A stretch of DNA of 64,000 nucleotides from an uncultured Alphaproteobacteria bacterium (GCA_951812775.1 OX638326.1:694335-758334), one strand, 5' to 3'. Counted from the stretch's first letter, positions 1-9,086 are shown. Translations and numbers: made by a program. Notes: generated from the sequence alone by a model not told the origin.

Positions 1-72
1 CAACGCGACCCGAGACTTCCTTGCCGAATATCATCGGTTATTAAAATAGGCCTTTGAACGGAACCAACCCAC

Positions 73-792
73 TCAGTCAAACGTATCGCCGAGATGGCAG
101 ATGCCGTTGAAATAGTTTTCCCAGACAATGAGATTGCGGTGACAGGCCTCGATCACCTCGTCTTCGAGGTTCAGCTCTTCGGCATATTTCGCAACGTTGC
201 GCCAGCCAAGCTCGGAATGTTCCAGATCCGCCTCGGTATGAAGCTTGAAGAAATTTACATCTTCGTCTTCCAGCTCCCACATCTCCTGCCAGACGCCGCG
301 CACATGGCCAAACCAGCCGAGTTCCCTTGTCGGCCCCGTACCATAGCCCGGCACATTGACGCGCTCGGAACAGGTATTGCCGATCAGCCCTAGCAGCCAA
401 TGTGCATTGGTCATCAAACCGCTCCAGGCATCCCAGCTGAGCTGGGTCCATTTTGACGGCGTCGCGGCTTGAATTTCAGCGCGATCCATGCCGATCTTTA
501 CGCCGAGATCTTCCAAAATCTGCCAATGCGGCTTGCCGCCACCAAATTCATTATCGGCGATAATTTCCTGCGCACAGGCTTCAATGATATCGATCTTGAT
601 GTCCCAGATCGGGCAGTTGGTCGCGACCTTAAGCTTGAGTACCGAGTTACGGTGCCGCGTATTCTGGCGGTGCTGTAGGACAAAGGCGCGACAACGGTTC
701 TTGGTCCACGCATTGCCCTCATAAATTAGCGTCCGATTGACGAAATCATTGACCTCCTGATCAAGCCTGTCGATCACGTTCTTCTTTGCCAT
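73..792 (-). CDS. Heme-oxygenase-fold (TenA/PqqC-like) iron-containing redox enzyme family protein
   Basis: A 239-residue soluble, almost entirely helical protein with no signal peptide. The C-terminal third carries HTEADLEHSELG, the His-x(2)-Ala-Asp-x(2)-His pattern of one helix that binds metal in heme-oxygenase-like di-iron proteins (family knowledge). Other candidate ligands are the acidic and His residues around residues 125-180. Members of this superfamily include PqqC, TenA and diverse di-iron oxidases and oxygenases; the substrate here cannot be told. The ATG lies just after a GGGAGCAG-type ribosome site on the minus strand. The gene stands alone, with a repeat-rich 404-bp gap between it and the divergent ornithine cyclodeaminase-like gene. 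Superfamily assignment is fairly secure; the reaction is unknown. Confidence 0.7.
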   Translation of the reverse strand: MAKKNVIDRLDQEVNDFVNRTLIYEGNAWTKNRCRAFVLQHRQNTRHRNSVLKLKVATNCPIWDIKIDIIEACAQEIIADNEFGGGKPHWQILEDLGVKIGMDRAEIQAATPSKWTQLSWDAWSGLMTNAHWLLGLIGNTCSERVNVPGYGTGPTRELGWFGHVRGVWQEMWELEDEDVNFFKLHTEADLEHSELGWRNVAKYAEELNLEDEVIEACHRNLIVWENYFNGICHLGDTFD

Positions 793-873
793 CTGGCTGC
801 TCCCTGTCTCGCTTGTTATGTGTGCCGCGCATTGTCAGGGAATGGAAGACAAGCGTCAAATTCACTTCTAGCG

Positions 874-1116
874 TTGTCACCCCGGGCCACGACCCGAGGG
901 TCACCTTCGCAACTGTGCAGGCGTACGGTGGTTGGTTCCCGCATAATGTGCGGGATGACAAGTGAGGGGTAGGACGTGTCGTTTTCCCGTCATCAATCGA
1001 AACACCATAACGACAGATGTAACCAAAAATACCAGTGTTTCCGCGTCATTGCCGGACTTGATCCGGCAATCCAGGGCTTTTTACTTCTGGATACCCGGGT
1101 CAAGCCCGGGCATGAC
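874..1116. repeat. Cluster of four GTCAT/CCGG palindromic intergenic repeats
   Basis: The 404-bp gap 793-1196 holds no gene. It contains four short imperfect palindromes, each ending in GTCA(C/T) or ATGAC: 874-905 (GGGCCACGACCC core), 936-961 (CCCGCATAATGTGCGGG), 1045-1073 (TGCCGGACTTGATCCGGCA) and 1087-1116 (CCCGGGTCAAGCCCGGG). Three variants of the same elements recur at 47430-47540. They resemble the REP-like units common in alphaproteobacterial genomes. Either strand can fold into a hairpin, so they may act as bidirectional terminators or RNA stabilisers; that role is inference. Confidence 0.75.
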
Positions 1117-1196
1117 AAAAACCCCCTCCCATTTGATCACAACTGATTCAGGGCGCATGATCTCCTTAATAAAAATACGATCATAGGGAGGCCATT

Positions 1197-2273
1197 ATGC
1201 TGCTGATCACCAATGAGGATGTCGAGCAGATCATCAACATGCCGGAATGCGTGGCGACACTGGAAGAAGCTTATCGCGATTTCGGCAATCAGGACGCGGT
1301 GGAAATCCCCCACCACGATGCGATTGTCGATAATGAACGGCCTGAGGCAGTGCATGCCTTCAAGACCATGTCAGGGAGCTGGCCGCGCGCCGGGGTGACC
1401 GCTCTGCGGCTCAATTCCGATATCGTTTCCTGGCCGGAGGTCAATGGCACGCCGCGCCGGGTCAAGCTGCCGGTCTCGGAGGGTGACCGTTATAACGGCA
1501 TGGTACTGCTGTTCTCGACAAGCACCGGCCAGCTGCTCTGCACGTTCAATGATGGCTATACCCAGAAGACCCGCGTCGGGGGCTCCAGTGGCGTTGCCGC
1601 GAAATATTTGTCGCGGGAGGACAGCAAGGTGATCGGATTGCTGGGCTCGGGCTGGCAGGCCGGTGCGCAGATCGAAGCGATGTGCGCGGTGTGCGATATT
1701 GACCGACTGCAGGTCTATAGCCCCACCGGACAAAACCGCACGCTTATTGCCAATACCTATGCCGAGAAGCTGGGGATCGAGACGGTCGCGGTTGCGTCGC
1801 CCGCCGAAGCCGCCAAGGGTGCTGATATTCTGGTGTCGGCGACCAACTCAATGACGCCGACCATTACCCAGGAGCTGATCGAACCCGGCATGCATGTCAC
1901 CAGCGTGCGGGGCAGCGAAATCCCCACCGATGTCCTCCTTGGGCTCGACCGGCTGGTAGTCAATACGGCGACGCCGGTTTCCGCCAACGCGGCACGCGGC
2001 AAACCGTCGGAAATTCCCGAGTTTATCAATGGCGATTACAGCCGCCCGGATATGGATGTCATCGATTTCAGCAAGATACCCGAGCTGAAGGATGTTGTTG
2101 CCGGCCATGTCGGGGGACGCCAGTCGGCGGACGAAGTCACCGGGTTCCATAATTATAAAGGGCTCGGGCTGCAATTCGCGGCGATGGGGAGCCTGATCTA
2201 TCGCGGGGCGCAGGAACAGGGCCTCGGATTCGATGTGCCCAATCACTATTTCACTCAGGATGTGCATCCCTAA
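1197..2273 (+). CDS. Ornithine cyclodeaminase / mu-crystallin family protein
   Basis: A 358-residue cytosolic protein of the ornithine cyclodeaminase/mu-crystallin family. The Rossmann nucleotide-binding loop GLLGSGWQAGAQ is at about residues 148-159, followed by the family's VSATNS region and a VTSVRGSE segment. Members are NAD(P)-dependent cyclodeaminases, ketimine reductases or alanine/tauropine-type dehydrogenases, so the substrate is open. The ATG follows a good ribosome site (ATAGGGAGGCC at 1183-1193). The length is slightly above the usual 320-340 residues, with an insert around residues 85-105. It is followed after 85 bp by an unrelated exported protein, so it is probably monocistronic. 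Confidence 0.85.
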   Translation: MLLITNEDVEQIINMPECVATLEEAYRDFGNQDAVEIPHHDAIVDNERPEAVHAFKTMSGSWPRAGVTALRLNSDIVSWPEVNGTPRRVKLPVSEGDRYNGMVLLFSTSTGQLLCTFNDGYTQKTRVGGSSGVAAKYLSREDSKVIGLLGSGWQAGAQIEAMCAVCDIDRLQVYSPTGQNRTLIANTYAEKLGIETVAVASPAEAAKGADILVSATNSMTPTITQELIEPGMHVTSVRGSEIPTDVLLGLDRLVVNTATPVSANAARGKPSEIPEFINGDYSRPDMDVIDFSKIPELKDVVAGHVGGRQSADEVTGFHNYKGLGLQFAAMGSLIYRGAQEQGLGFDVPNHYFTQDVHP

Positions 2274-2358
2274 ACGCGGCACGATAAATTTGACCGCTGA
2301 TCTTGTTAGCGATTTGTGATGTAATGAACGACGAGTGTAGTTTGTCAGCAGGCGGAAA

Positions 2359-3603
2359 GTGGATTTAACACGCCGATCAGTTTTAGGAGGATTGGGCGCC
2401 GCAGGTGTCGGGGTTGGTGCCGCGGGAACAACCAGCGCCCTTGCTCAAAACAGCCTTACCCCCTCGCCGCTTCGCAATGTGCAGGTCGGGCTCAATATCA
2501 CCAGCGCGAATGATACCACACGCCCCTGGCTATCGATGGACCCGACCGCCATCGACCGAACATTCAGCCCGTTCAATTTCAACCTGACGCGCAAGGGCAA
2601 CGCCACCATCAATGATGGCGCCTACTACCACATAGGCGTCAACGTCACAGGCGGTGGTACTGAGGTCGACGTTGGCAATACCGCTTTGTTCTGGGAGATC
2701 AATACTGCCCATGAGGATGGCGATAGCCCGATCGATACCATGTATATGTCGACCAACTTCATCGATACATCCGGCGAGCGCATCAAGGTTCAGGAGATGG
2801 CCTTTAATCGCGAAAATGTCCGCGATAACGGTTTCAGCTTTATCTCCAATATCTGCAATCATTTTTCAATTCATGACAGCATCCCCGGCGAACCCCTGCG
2901 AGTGAAATTCGATTTCGCGTCGGCAAATAATTCGGCAAATAATAGGGTGTCGTGGATTGGCGGGTTGCAGCAACAGCACGACACCAATAATGCCGAGCCT
3001 CTTATGCAGGCGTCGACCGGCGGGCCCTATGCCTCGCTGATCAAGCTCAACGACCAGAACAATGTGAGTCTGCGCAGTGTCGGGCCGGTCAATAAAATCC
3101 AGTTCAACGCGCCGCTGCATTTCTCGACGACCCCGAAATTCAGCATGTATGCCGAAGGTCTAACGCCACAATTTGGTGACATGATCACCAAAACCAATGG
3201 CGTGGAAATTTGGGGTAACCACGACATGCTGCGGTTCCGCAATAGCAGTGCCCGGTTCAATATCCAGATGGGCAGGAACGAATGGGTTCTGCGCGACGAT
3301 GTTGCCGATGTAAAACCATTCCACGTTCAGACATGCGCCAATGACGATCAGCTCTTTATCCGCAGCAATGGCTATACCGAGATCAATTCCAATCTGCGGA
3401 TACAGGATGGCGGCTCAATTGCAGCCGGACGGGAGAACGGGCTCAAAATCAGTGAAAGCAAAACCCAGAAGATCGGGTTTTACGGAGCAACGCCGGTTTC
3501 TCCGCAGGTCATCACAGGATCACGCGGTGGCAATGAAGCGCTGGCCAGCCTTCTCGATGGTCTGCAGGCGCTGGGTTTGATAGAAAACAACACCACGCCG
3601 TAG
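2359..3603 (+). CDS. Tat-exported protein with phage tail-fibre-like C-terminus
   Basis: 414 residues starting at GTG, with a GGCGG ribosome site just upstream. Residues 4-32 are a Tat signal: twin-arginine TRRSVLGGLG, a hydrophobic stretch and a likely cleavage site after SALA. The mature part is rich in Asn, Gly and beta-strand-forming sequence and has no enzyme motif I know. The last 55 residues (KIGFYGATPV, then ALASLLDGLQALGLIE) match the C-terminal pattern common in phage and prophage tail-fibre or appendage proteins. No phage gene lies nearby. I infer a trimeric beta-structured surface or periplasmic protein built from a phage appendage module. The function is unknown; the Tat signal is clear. 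Confidence 0.6.
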   Translation: MDLTRRSVLGGLGAAGVGVGAAGTTSALAQNSLTPSPLRNVQVGLNITSANDTTRPWLSMDPTAIDRTFSPFNFNLTRKGNATINDGAYYHIGVNVTGGGTEVDVGNTALFWEINTAHEDGDSPIDTMYMSTNFIDTSGERIKVQEMAFNRENVRDNGFSFISNICNHFSIHDSIPGEPLRVKFDFASANNSANNRVSWIGGLQQQHDTNNAEPLMQASTGGPYASLIKLNDQNNVSLRSVGPVNKIQFNAPLHFSTTPKFSMYAEGLTPQFGDMITKTNGVEIWGNHDMLRFRNSSARFNIQMGRNEWVLRDDVADVKPFHVQTCANDDQLFIRSNGYTEINSNLRIQDGGSIAAGRENGLKISESKTQKIGFYGATPVSPQVITGSRGGNEALASLLDGLQALGLIENNTTP

Positions 3604-3632
3604 CTGGCGGGTAACGGATTAGAGGAAAGATT

Positions 3633-3923
3633 ATGGCATTCAGTATCAAGGTGGATCTCAACCTGCCCGATCCGGCGACTTATCATAAGATCGTTATTCT
3701 CCATATTGATGCCGAGCAGCCGGCCGTGGCCGGTGTCATCGCCTCCTATAAAAACAAGGCGCATCGTAATATGAAGAACGCCAACCCTTATGCGCGGAGT
3801 GAGTTTCAAATCCCACCGCAGGAATTGCAGGACCATAATTTCGACACAGGCGGCGATGTCTTTGCCCAAACTTATAAAATTCTCAAAGCGCGCCCCGAAT
3901 ACAAAAGCGCCAAGAAAGTATAG
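3633..3923 (+). CDS. Small conserved hypothetical protein
   Basis: 96 residues, no signal peptide and no membrane segment. It has a good ribosome site (GAGGAAAG at 3621-3628), which supports the ATG. The sequence is rich in Lys and Asn and shows no motif I recognise. It ends with TAG only 9 bases before the ATG of the MBL-fold gene, in the same reading frame, so the two are probably co-transcribed and translationally linked. It could also belong with the phage-tail-like gene 29 bp upstream. Confidence 0.6.
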   Translation: MAFSIKVDLNLPDPATYHKIVILHIDAEQPAVAGVIASYKNKAHRNMKNANPYARSEFQIPPQELQDHNFDTGGDVFAQTYKILKARPEYKSAKKV

Positions 3924-3932
3924 GGTGGCACG

Positions 3933-4841
3933 ATGATCCGCGTCATAATTCTCGGATCGGGAGGTCCTCAACCAGACCCGGATGCCGGCGGCTCCTCTAT
4001 CCTGCTCACGATTGATGACACCAACTATTTGATTGATTGCGGCCCCGGCGCAACCCACAGCATGGTTCGCGCCGGGATCAGCCCGGCCTCGATCAACCGG
4101 CTCTTTATCAGCCATCTGCATTACGACCATTGCCTCGACCTGCCGTTTTTTGTGCTGTCCTCCTGGATTGGCAATCGCGACGAGGCGCTCAAGGTATTTG
4201 GACCGGTGGGTACCAAAGACTTTGTCGGCCATCTGTTCCTTGGCGGCGCATTCGATGCTGACATCAAGGCGCGTTCACAATATGGGCGTCGCAAGGATAA
4301 TCTGTTTGCTGTCCAGCCTGAAGTTACAGAATTTGGCGACGGCCCGTTTTATGAGGACGAGCGGCTTAAAGTCCGCGCCGTCCCGGTCGATCACGTGCCG
4401 CCTGAAATCATGGGCTGTTTTGGGATGCGGTTTGATATCACGACCGCCGATGGCACCCCCAAATCAATGGTATTCTCCAGCGACACCGCACCGCTTGAGT
4501 CTGTCGCTGAGCTTTCCACCAATGTCGATCTCTTGATTCATGAGTGCGCTGTCACCGACGCCATCAAGGAACATCGCACGGCAACAGCGACCGCCATCGT
4601 GCACCATACGACTCCGAAACAGCTTGGCGAGCTCGCCGCCAAGGCCGGGGTTAAAAGCCTGATCGCCATTCATCAGGGCGGCAAGGAAACCACCAACCCG
4701 GTGATGCTCGACATGACACGTAACCACGCGCCAAAAGGGGCGCTCGGACCGGGTTATTTCGACCGCACGATCCAGGGCATTCGTGAGAGTTATGATGGAC
4801 CGGTCCGCGTCGCCCGCGACCTCATGCGGGTGGATTTGTAA
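3933..4841 (+). CDS. MBL-fold metallo-hydrolase
   Basis: 302 residues of metallo-beta-lactamase fold. The metal motif HLHYDH is at residues 61-66 (His61, His63, Asp65, His66), preceded by the family's IDCGPG turn at 35-39. A later conserved Asp is in FSSDTAP, followed by LIHECAV and the C-terminal LIAIHQGG. The layout (N-terminal LGSGGPQP, then LIDCGPG) is that of the RNase Z/arylsulfatase-like branch of single-domain MBL hydrolases, which act on diverse esters and phosphodiesters. There is no signal peptide, so it is cytosolic. It probably forms an operon with the 96-residue gene before it; the dihydrodipicolinate synthase-like gene follows after 66 bp. The substrate cannot be told. Confidence 0.85.
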   Translation: MIRVIILGSGGPQPDPDAGGSSILLTIDDTNYLIDCGPGATHSMVRAGISPASINRLFISHLHYDHCLDLPFFVLSSWIGNRDEALKVFGPVGTKDFVGHLFLGGAFDADIKARSQYGRRKDNLFAVQPEVTEFGDGPFYEDERLKVRAVPVDHVPPEIMGCFGMRFDITTADGTPKSMVFSSDTAPLESVAELSTNVDLLIHECAVTDAIKEHRTATATAIVHHTTPKQLGELAAKAGVKSLIAIHQGGKETTNPVMLDMTRNHAPKGALGPGYFDRTIQGIRESYDGPVRVARDLMRVDL

Positions 4842-4907
4842 AAATTGAATTTTTTCTGCCTTTCCCGTATGACTGCACCCACAAATACCTAGTTGCAGGA
4901 GCACTTT

Positions 4908-5870
4908 ATGCCGCGCTTTAAGGATTTCAGACCCGCAGGCGTTATTCCCGCCACCTTGTTGGCCTTTAATGATGACTTCTCCATCGATGAGGCCGCGACC
5001 CGGGCGCATCTCAGCCATATCGGCAATGTAGGCGGGATCAGCGCCATCACCGTCAACGGCCATGCCTCCGAAGTGCATGCCTGCTCCGATGATGAGCAAC
5101 AGCGCATTCTTGATATCTCCCTAGATGAAGTCGGTGACAAGCTGCCCTTGATCAACGGCGTGTGGGCCGATGGCAGCCATGAAGCGGCGCGTATCGCGAA
5201 ATGGTCGGAAGCCGCCGGCGCGTCCTGCCTGCTGGTGTTCCCGCCACAGCCCATCATGCTGATGCAGGGCCAGTTGAAGCCTGAGATGGGGATCGCCCAT
5301 TTCAAGACCATCGCCGATGCCACTGATCTGCCGATCATCGCGTTTCAGTATCCGGTCGAGCAGGCCTATCAGATGGAAACGCTGCACCGGATGATCGAGG
5401 AGATTCCCAATCTGGTGGCGATCAAGGACTGGAATATGGGTCAAATGCATGAGCGACATATCCGCGAATTGCAGGCCTCGCCCCGTCCCTTCAACGTGCT
5501 GACGACCAACAGTGCATGGCTGATGAGTTCACTGACAATGGGCGCCAATGGATTGCTATCTGGCTCCGGCAGCGTCATCGCTGATCTGCAGGTCGCCCTG
5601 TTCGAGGCCGTACAGCAAGGCGACCTCAAACGCGCGCAAGCTATCAATGATCGTATCTACCCAACGGCGCAGTGCTTCTACAGCCCGCCTGCAACGGACA
5701 TGCATAATCGTATGAAAGAAGCGCTTGTGCTGTTGGGTCGGATGCCAAAGGCGGTCGTCCGCCCACCTTTGGTGAAGCTGACAGATACCCAAATTGAAAG
5801 TGTACGCCTGGCCATCGAAGAGGCCGGGCTTACCTACGACGGCGCCGACATCCTGCAACGGGCAGCCTGA
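4908..5870 (+). CDS. Dihydrodipicolinate synthase (DapA)/N-acetylneuraminate lyase family aldolase
   Basis: 320 residues counted from the ATG at 4908, chosen because GCAGGAG lies 6 bases ahead of it; an in-frame TTG 15 bases upstream lacks this spacing. It is a class I aldolase TIM barrel: N-terminal GVIPATLLAF, the mid-strand ITVNGHASE (where DapA has a GTTGE-type loop), and VAIKDWNMG near residue 175, whose Lys is the expected Schiff-base residue. Relatives cleave or condense pyruvate with aldehydes. The divergent substrate loop (NGHASE) argues against true DapA of lysine synthesis and for a catabolic 2-keto-3-deoxy acid or 4-hydroxyproline-type role (inference). Confidence 0.8.
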   Translation: MPRFKDFRPAGVIPATLLAFNDDFSIDEAATRAHLSHIGNVGGISAITVNGHASEVHACSDDEQQRILDISLDEVGDKLPLINGVWADGSHEAARIAKWSEAAGASCLLVFPPQPIMLMQGQLKPEMGIAHFKTIADATDLPIIAFQYPVEQAYQMETLHRMIEEIPNLVAIKDWNMGQMHERHIRELQASPRPFNVLTTNSAWLMSSLTMGANGLLSGSGSVIADLQVALFEAVQQGDLKRAQAINDRIYPTAQCFYSPPATDMHNRMKEALVLLGRMPKAVVRPPLVKLTDTQIESVRLAIEEAGLTYDGADILQRAA

Positions 5871-5883
5871 TAAACCACCAGCG

Positions 5884-6562
5884 ATGACACGCGACACACC
5901 GCTCTTTGTCCATATCATCGGGCTGGAAGGGTGTGGTCATCATGGCTTGCACCCGGTTATAGAACAGGCTGTCCTTGAGACCCATGGTGGGGATCGCACA
6001 AATCGATTTTTCCGGACAGGGCTGCGCAATGCTTTCAACGGCATCTGGTGCCGCAACTATTCCAAACCAGACTGTATCCGGGGGCGCGCACCATTTTTTG
6101 GAAAAGGTACCGCGCGACAGCATCATTCTGGAAGACAATTCCTACCCTTCCGGTAAATATCGTGATGTTTCCAACCAGTGGGACATCCAGGAGATTTATC
6201 ACCTGTTGAAAGATCACTGTGAGGTGCGGTTCGCGCATCTCACCCGCAACATTTTTAACCTGGTCAATTCACGCCGCCAGTTCGATGACGGGTTAAAGGC
6301 CCACGCGGAAAAGATGGCGGAGATCGGCCACTACATCGACAGCAAAATGGCGGCATTGGAAGCCGACGGTGTGACGATAACCCAATTAAGTTATGACGAG
6401 CTGGAACAACAAACAGCCAAGATTGGCGCACTGATTGATTGTCCGGCAGATGCTGTCGACCGCGCGGTTCAGGATCAATTCAAGAAATCCACCAAGGACT
6501 ACCACGAAATCTTAACGGGTGAGGAAATTCAAGACATTAAGGACTCGTTTGGGATCGACTAA
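5884..6562 (+). pseudogene. P-loop sulfotransferase-like gene with a frameshift
   Basis: The first frame (from ATG 5884) begins TPLFVHIIGLEGCGHHGL, a P-loop of the sulfotransferase/nucleotide-binding type. The C-terminal two thirds are in the next frame, from about 6060 to 6562: an ILEDNSYPSG segment, then LTRNIFNLVNSRR, which resembles the PAPS-binding Arg/Ser segment of sulfotransferases. Both halves are free of stops over their own part, so a single-base indel between about 6000 and 6090 separates them. Joined, they give about 225 residues. It starts 14 bp after the aldolase stop, so the two may have been co-transcribed. It could be a real pseudogene or a sequencing error; no slippery site is evident. 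Confidence 0.6.
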
Positions 6563-6644
6563 CCGACATCTGATTTTTGTCACAGTTGCTTTCAAAAAAG
6601 TTTTGTAAAAGACTATGTTCCAGTTGGTCACAGAGGAAAATCTT

Positions 6645-7484
6645 ATGAGAACAAAGACGATCACGATCACCGCAGTCTGTATTGCTCTTCTAAGCCTCAA
6701 CTCGGTTCCAGCGGCTGCACAAGCAAAGAAAAAGGCACCTTGTCAGGCGAAGGCATTTAGCACTCTTTTGGAATCGATCAACCGGGGCAAAGCCGCCAAG
6801 GTCAACGCCTCAACTATCGCCGCCGGAAACTACATGTATGCCAGCGCAAAAAGACTCCGCGCTCAAAAGCGGCTGGGCATGTGTCAGAATGCGCTCCAGT
6901 CGGGCAATTACCTTTTGAACATGGCGCTTCGCATCAAAAAAGTGGCCAGCGCGCCGAAACCCGCCGTAAAGCGTCCCGGTACACTTCTCACCGGGCCCGC
7001 CCGCTTAGGCAAAGGAAAAATTATAGCGAAAGCATCCCAGATCAAACACGGCCAATCATTTGGCTATAGCTTCTGGATCAAGCCCACTAAATCCGCCCAG
7101 GATTGGACAGCCATTTTTCAAAAAGGCAGCAAGAACACCATGCGGGGTCCTGGCGTTTTCTTTATGCCGAAATCCACGCGACTTCATGCCCGATCCGCAA
7201 CAAAAAGAGCCTGGAATGACGGATGTAATGCGAAATCAAACCTCGTCGTCAATAAATGGTCGCATGTTTATGTTCGGTTCGCGCCTGGTTTTGCCTGGGT
7301 CTATATTAATGGCAAAGGCGATAATCGCTGCAAAATTGGCCAAAAATTACTGTTAAACAATGCTCCGCTCTATCTTGGGTCCCCTTGGTACAAACCAGCG
7401 AACGCCAATATCCGCAATTTGCGCTATCACAATGGACGTCTGACAATTCAGCAAATCCGGCAGGTTATGGGTAACAAGCTATAG
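6645..7484 (+). CDS. Secreted protein: one Cys-bounded helical module plus LamG-like domain
   Basis: 279 residues from ATG 6645, preferred over an in-frame upstream ATG because AGAGGAAAA lies just before it. Residues 1-25 are a Sec signal peptide ending SVPAAAQA. Residues about 30-95 are a helical module bounded by two Cys (PCQAKAFSTLLESINRG ... MCQNALQSG). The same module occurs three times in the next gene and once at 9150-9452. The C-terminal half is a concanavalin/LamG-like jelly roll, with the strand motifs SYGYSFWIK-type (FGYSFWIKP), WSHVYVRF and VYINGKGDN. The LamG part suggests carbohydrate or ligand binding in the periplasm or at the cell surface. The role of the Cys module is unknown. 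Confidence 0.7.
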   Translation: MRTKTITITAVCIALLSLNSVPAAAQAKKKAPCQAKAFSTLLESINRGKAAKVNASTIAAGNYMYASAKRLRAQKRLGMCQNALQSGNYLLNMALRIKKVASAPKPAVKRPGTLLTGPARLGKGKIIAKASQIKHGQSFGYSFWIKPTKSAQDWTAIFQKGSKNTMRGPGVFFMPKSTRLHARSATKRAWNDGCNAKSNLVVNKWSHVYVRFAPGFAWVYINGKGDNRCKIGQKLLLNNAPLYLGSPWYKPANANIRNLRYHNGRLTIQQIRQVMGNKL

Positions 7485-7545
7485 TCGGCAAACGCTGTCA
7501 GGATTTATCAAGTAAAATCAGCGAAAGACTGCTAATAAGCACTGT

Positions 7546-8298
7546 ATGAAAGCGGCATCAATACTCATTGCGATGATGGTTCTCGCGACCACCGTCATCG
7601 CAACTTCATTGACTCCGGCACAGGCGCAAAAACCTCGTCCGGTTTATTGTGAGAATAACGGCTTTGCCGTCCTGGCGGATAAGATCGCAAAGGCGCAGGA
7701 ATCAAACCTGCCCCCTGCCCTGATCGCCGCCGCTAAACGACGCTATGAACGTGCGCGGCGCTGGCGTATGCGGGCCCGGGCAGCCGAATGTGAAGGGTTG
7801 TTACGCAATGCGCTTGAAGATTTGCGACAGGCCCGAGCCGGCGTTGCTAAAAACACTGTCGGCATCCAGTGTGATACCGCAAATCTCGACCGTCTCGCCA
7901 AAGCGATCCGTAAAGGCCGAAAGGCTAAGCTAAACCATGCGCTGATCCGCTCCGTTCAGTCTCGCTATTTGATTTCCAGAAAACTGATGGCCCAGAACAA
8001 GCCCGAAAATTGTGCCCGACAAATTGCGATGGGTCTGCGGACCCTTAAAAAGGCCCATTCGACCCAAGCCGCCAAAGCCTTGGCACTAAGGCGCGGCGTG
8101 CAATGCAACGATAGCGGCTTTAGCGCCCTCAATGCCGAGATGCGCACCGCACGAATAGCCGACCTCGCCCCAAAGGCAATTAGTACTGCCAAAAAGCATT
8201 ATCGCAAGGCGCGTCGACTACGCCGGAAAAAGGATGCCACTGCCTGCGCGGATCAGCTCAATGCCGGTCTGAAGGCCATTCAAAACGCCCGCCAATAG
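7546..8298 (+). CDS. Secreted protein made of three Cys-bounded helical modules
   Basis: 250 residues. A signal peptide (residues 1-27, ending PAQA) is followed by three tandem modules of about 65-70 residues. Each has the pattern Cys-x(5)-F/L-x(2)-L, an amphipathic helix, RY-x(3)-R-x(4), a second Cys and a third helix ending L-x(2)-A. The module Cys are near YCENNG/ECEGLL, QCDTAN/NCARQI and QCNDSG/ACADQL. This suggests helical hairpins, each closed by one disulfide after export, and a very basic surface. I know no named domain matching it. It is adjacent and parallel to two other genes with the module. A function cannot be assigned. Confidence 0.7.
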   Translation: MKAASILIAMMVLATTVIATSLTPAQAQKPRPVYCENNGFAVLADKIAKAQESNLPPALIAAAKRRYERARRWRMRARAAECEGLLRNALEDLRQARAGVAKNTVGIQCDTANLDRLAKAIRKGRKAKLNHALIRSVQSRYLISRKLMAQNKPENCARQIAMGLRTLKKAHSTQAAKALALRRGVQCNDSGFSALNAEMRTARIADLAPKAISTAKKHYRKARRLRRKKDATACADQLNAGLKAIQNARQ

Positions 8299-8393
8299 CG
8301 CCGCGCGTCCAAAAGAATCCAATCAATTTGATATCTTCGGTGTGACAACCTTAATATGGGCGTCCTTGAGTTCACTACCAACAAGGTTTCACC

Positions 8394-9038
8394 ATGTTTG
8401 CGGAAAATCACGCAATGCCGCTATTTCCAACCTTTGTCTGGATGCATCGGCTTAAACCCGAAGATACGACACGTATAAATGACACGATCCGCCGCAAGCT
8501 GTTATTGATGCTGGAGCCAGGTGCCGAGAAAGTCGAAAACTTCAGACATCAGACCGAGCAAAATCTGCATACGCTGCCAGAATTTGAGGAGTTCAACAAA
8601 ATTCTTTTCGCCGCCACGAAGGGCGTAATGGATTTCATGCAGGTTGCGGAAGAAGGTATCGAGATCACCAGCTGTTGGGCCAATATCAATACTAAAGGCG
8701 GGCTTACTCAACCGCACACCTACCCAAATAATTATCTTGGCGGGGTCTATTATGTCGACACCCCGGAAAATTCCGGTTCGATTATGTTCGAAGACCCGCG
8801 TGCCCAACCAAAATTGATTTCGCCGCGTGTTCACAAATCCACTGGTGAAAATTCCGGCCACACAATCCTGAATGTCGAACCCGGCATGCTGCTGTTATTT
8901 CCTGCCTGGCTCGTCCACTCCGTAAAACCCAATCCCTCAGATCAACTTCGGATCAGCGTCAGCTTTAACCTGATGTTCAGCTCGTTTACGGAACGGGTGA
9001 GCCCGGTTAAATGGGAAGCAAATATCCCCACAACATAA
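8394..9038 (+). CDS. Putative 2OG-Fe(II) oxygenase (TIGR02466-like)
   Basis: 214 residues, cytosolic. It is a double-stranded beta-helix dioxygenase of the family annotated as putative 2OG-Fe(II) oxygenase. The candidate iron ligands are His108 (QPHTYPNN), Asp134 (FEDPR) and His175 (LVHSV), with Arg186 (QLRISVSFN) to bind 2-oxoglutarate. The segment GGVYYV after the first His is a family signature. Such proteins hydroxylate unknown protein or small-molecule substrates. It sits between two secreted Cys-module genes and is followed by a hairpin terminator at 9053-9086. Whether it modifies those proteins is only a guess. Confidence 0.75.
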   Translation: MFAENHAMPLFPTFVWMHRLKPEDTTRINDTIRRKLLLMLEPGAEKVENFRHQTEQNLHTLPEFEEFNKILFAATKGVMDFMQVAEEGIEITSCWANINTKGGLTQPHTYPNNYLGGVYYVDTPENSGSIMFEDPRAQPKLISPRVHKSTGENSGHTILNVEPGMLLLFPAWLVHSVKPNPSDQLRISVSFNLMFSSFTERVSPVKWEANIPTT

Positions 9039-9052
9039 AAACAAACGTCACT

Positions 9053-9086
9053 GCCCGAAGCGCTAGGGCAAAAATCGGGCTTTTTT
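9053..9086 (+). terminator. Intrinsic terminator after the 2OG oxygenase gene
   Basis: GCCCGA (9053-9058) pairs with TCGGGC (9075-9080) across a 16-base loop, followed directly by six T residues. It lies 15 bp after the oxygenase stop codon. Confidence 0.6.

Noticed and set aside
3633-4841. Readthrough fusion of the 96-residue protein and the MBL-fold protein across TAG
   Set aside because: Although in frame, the MBL gene has its own ATG and a plausible ribosome site, and relatives of the MBL family begin at the same point.
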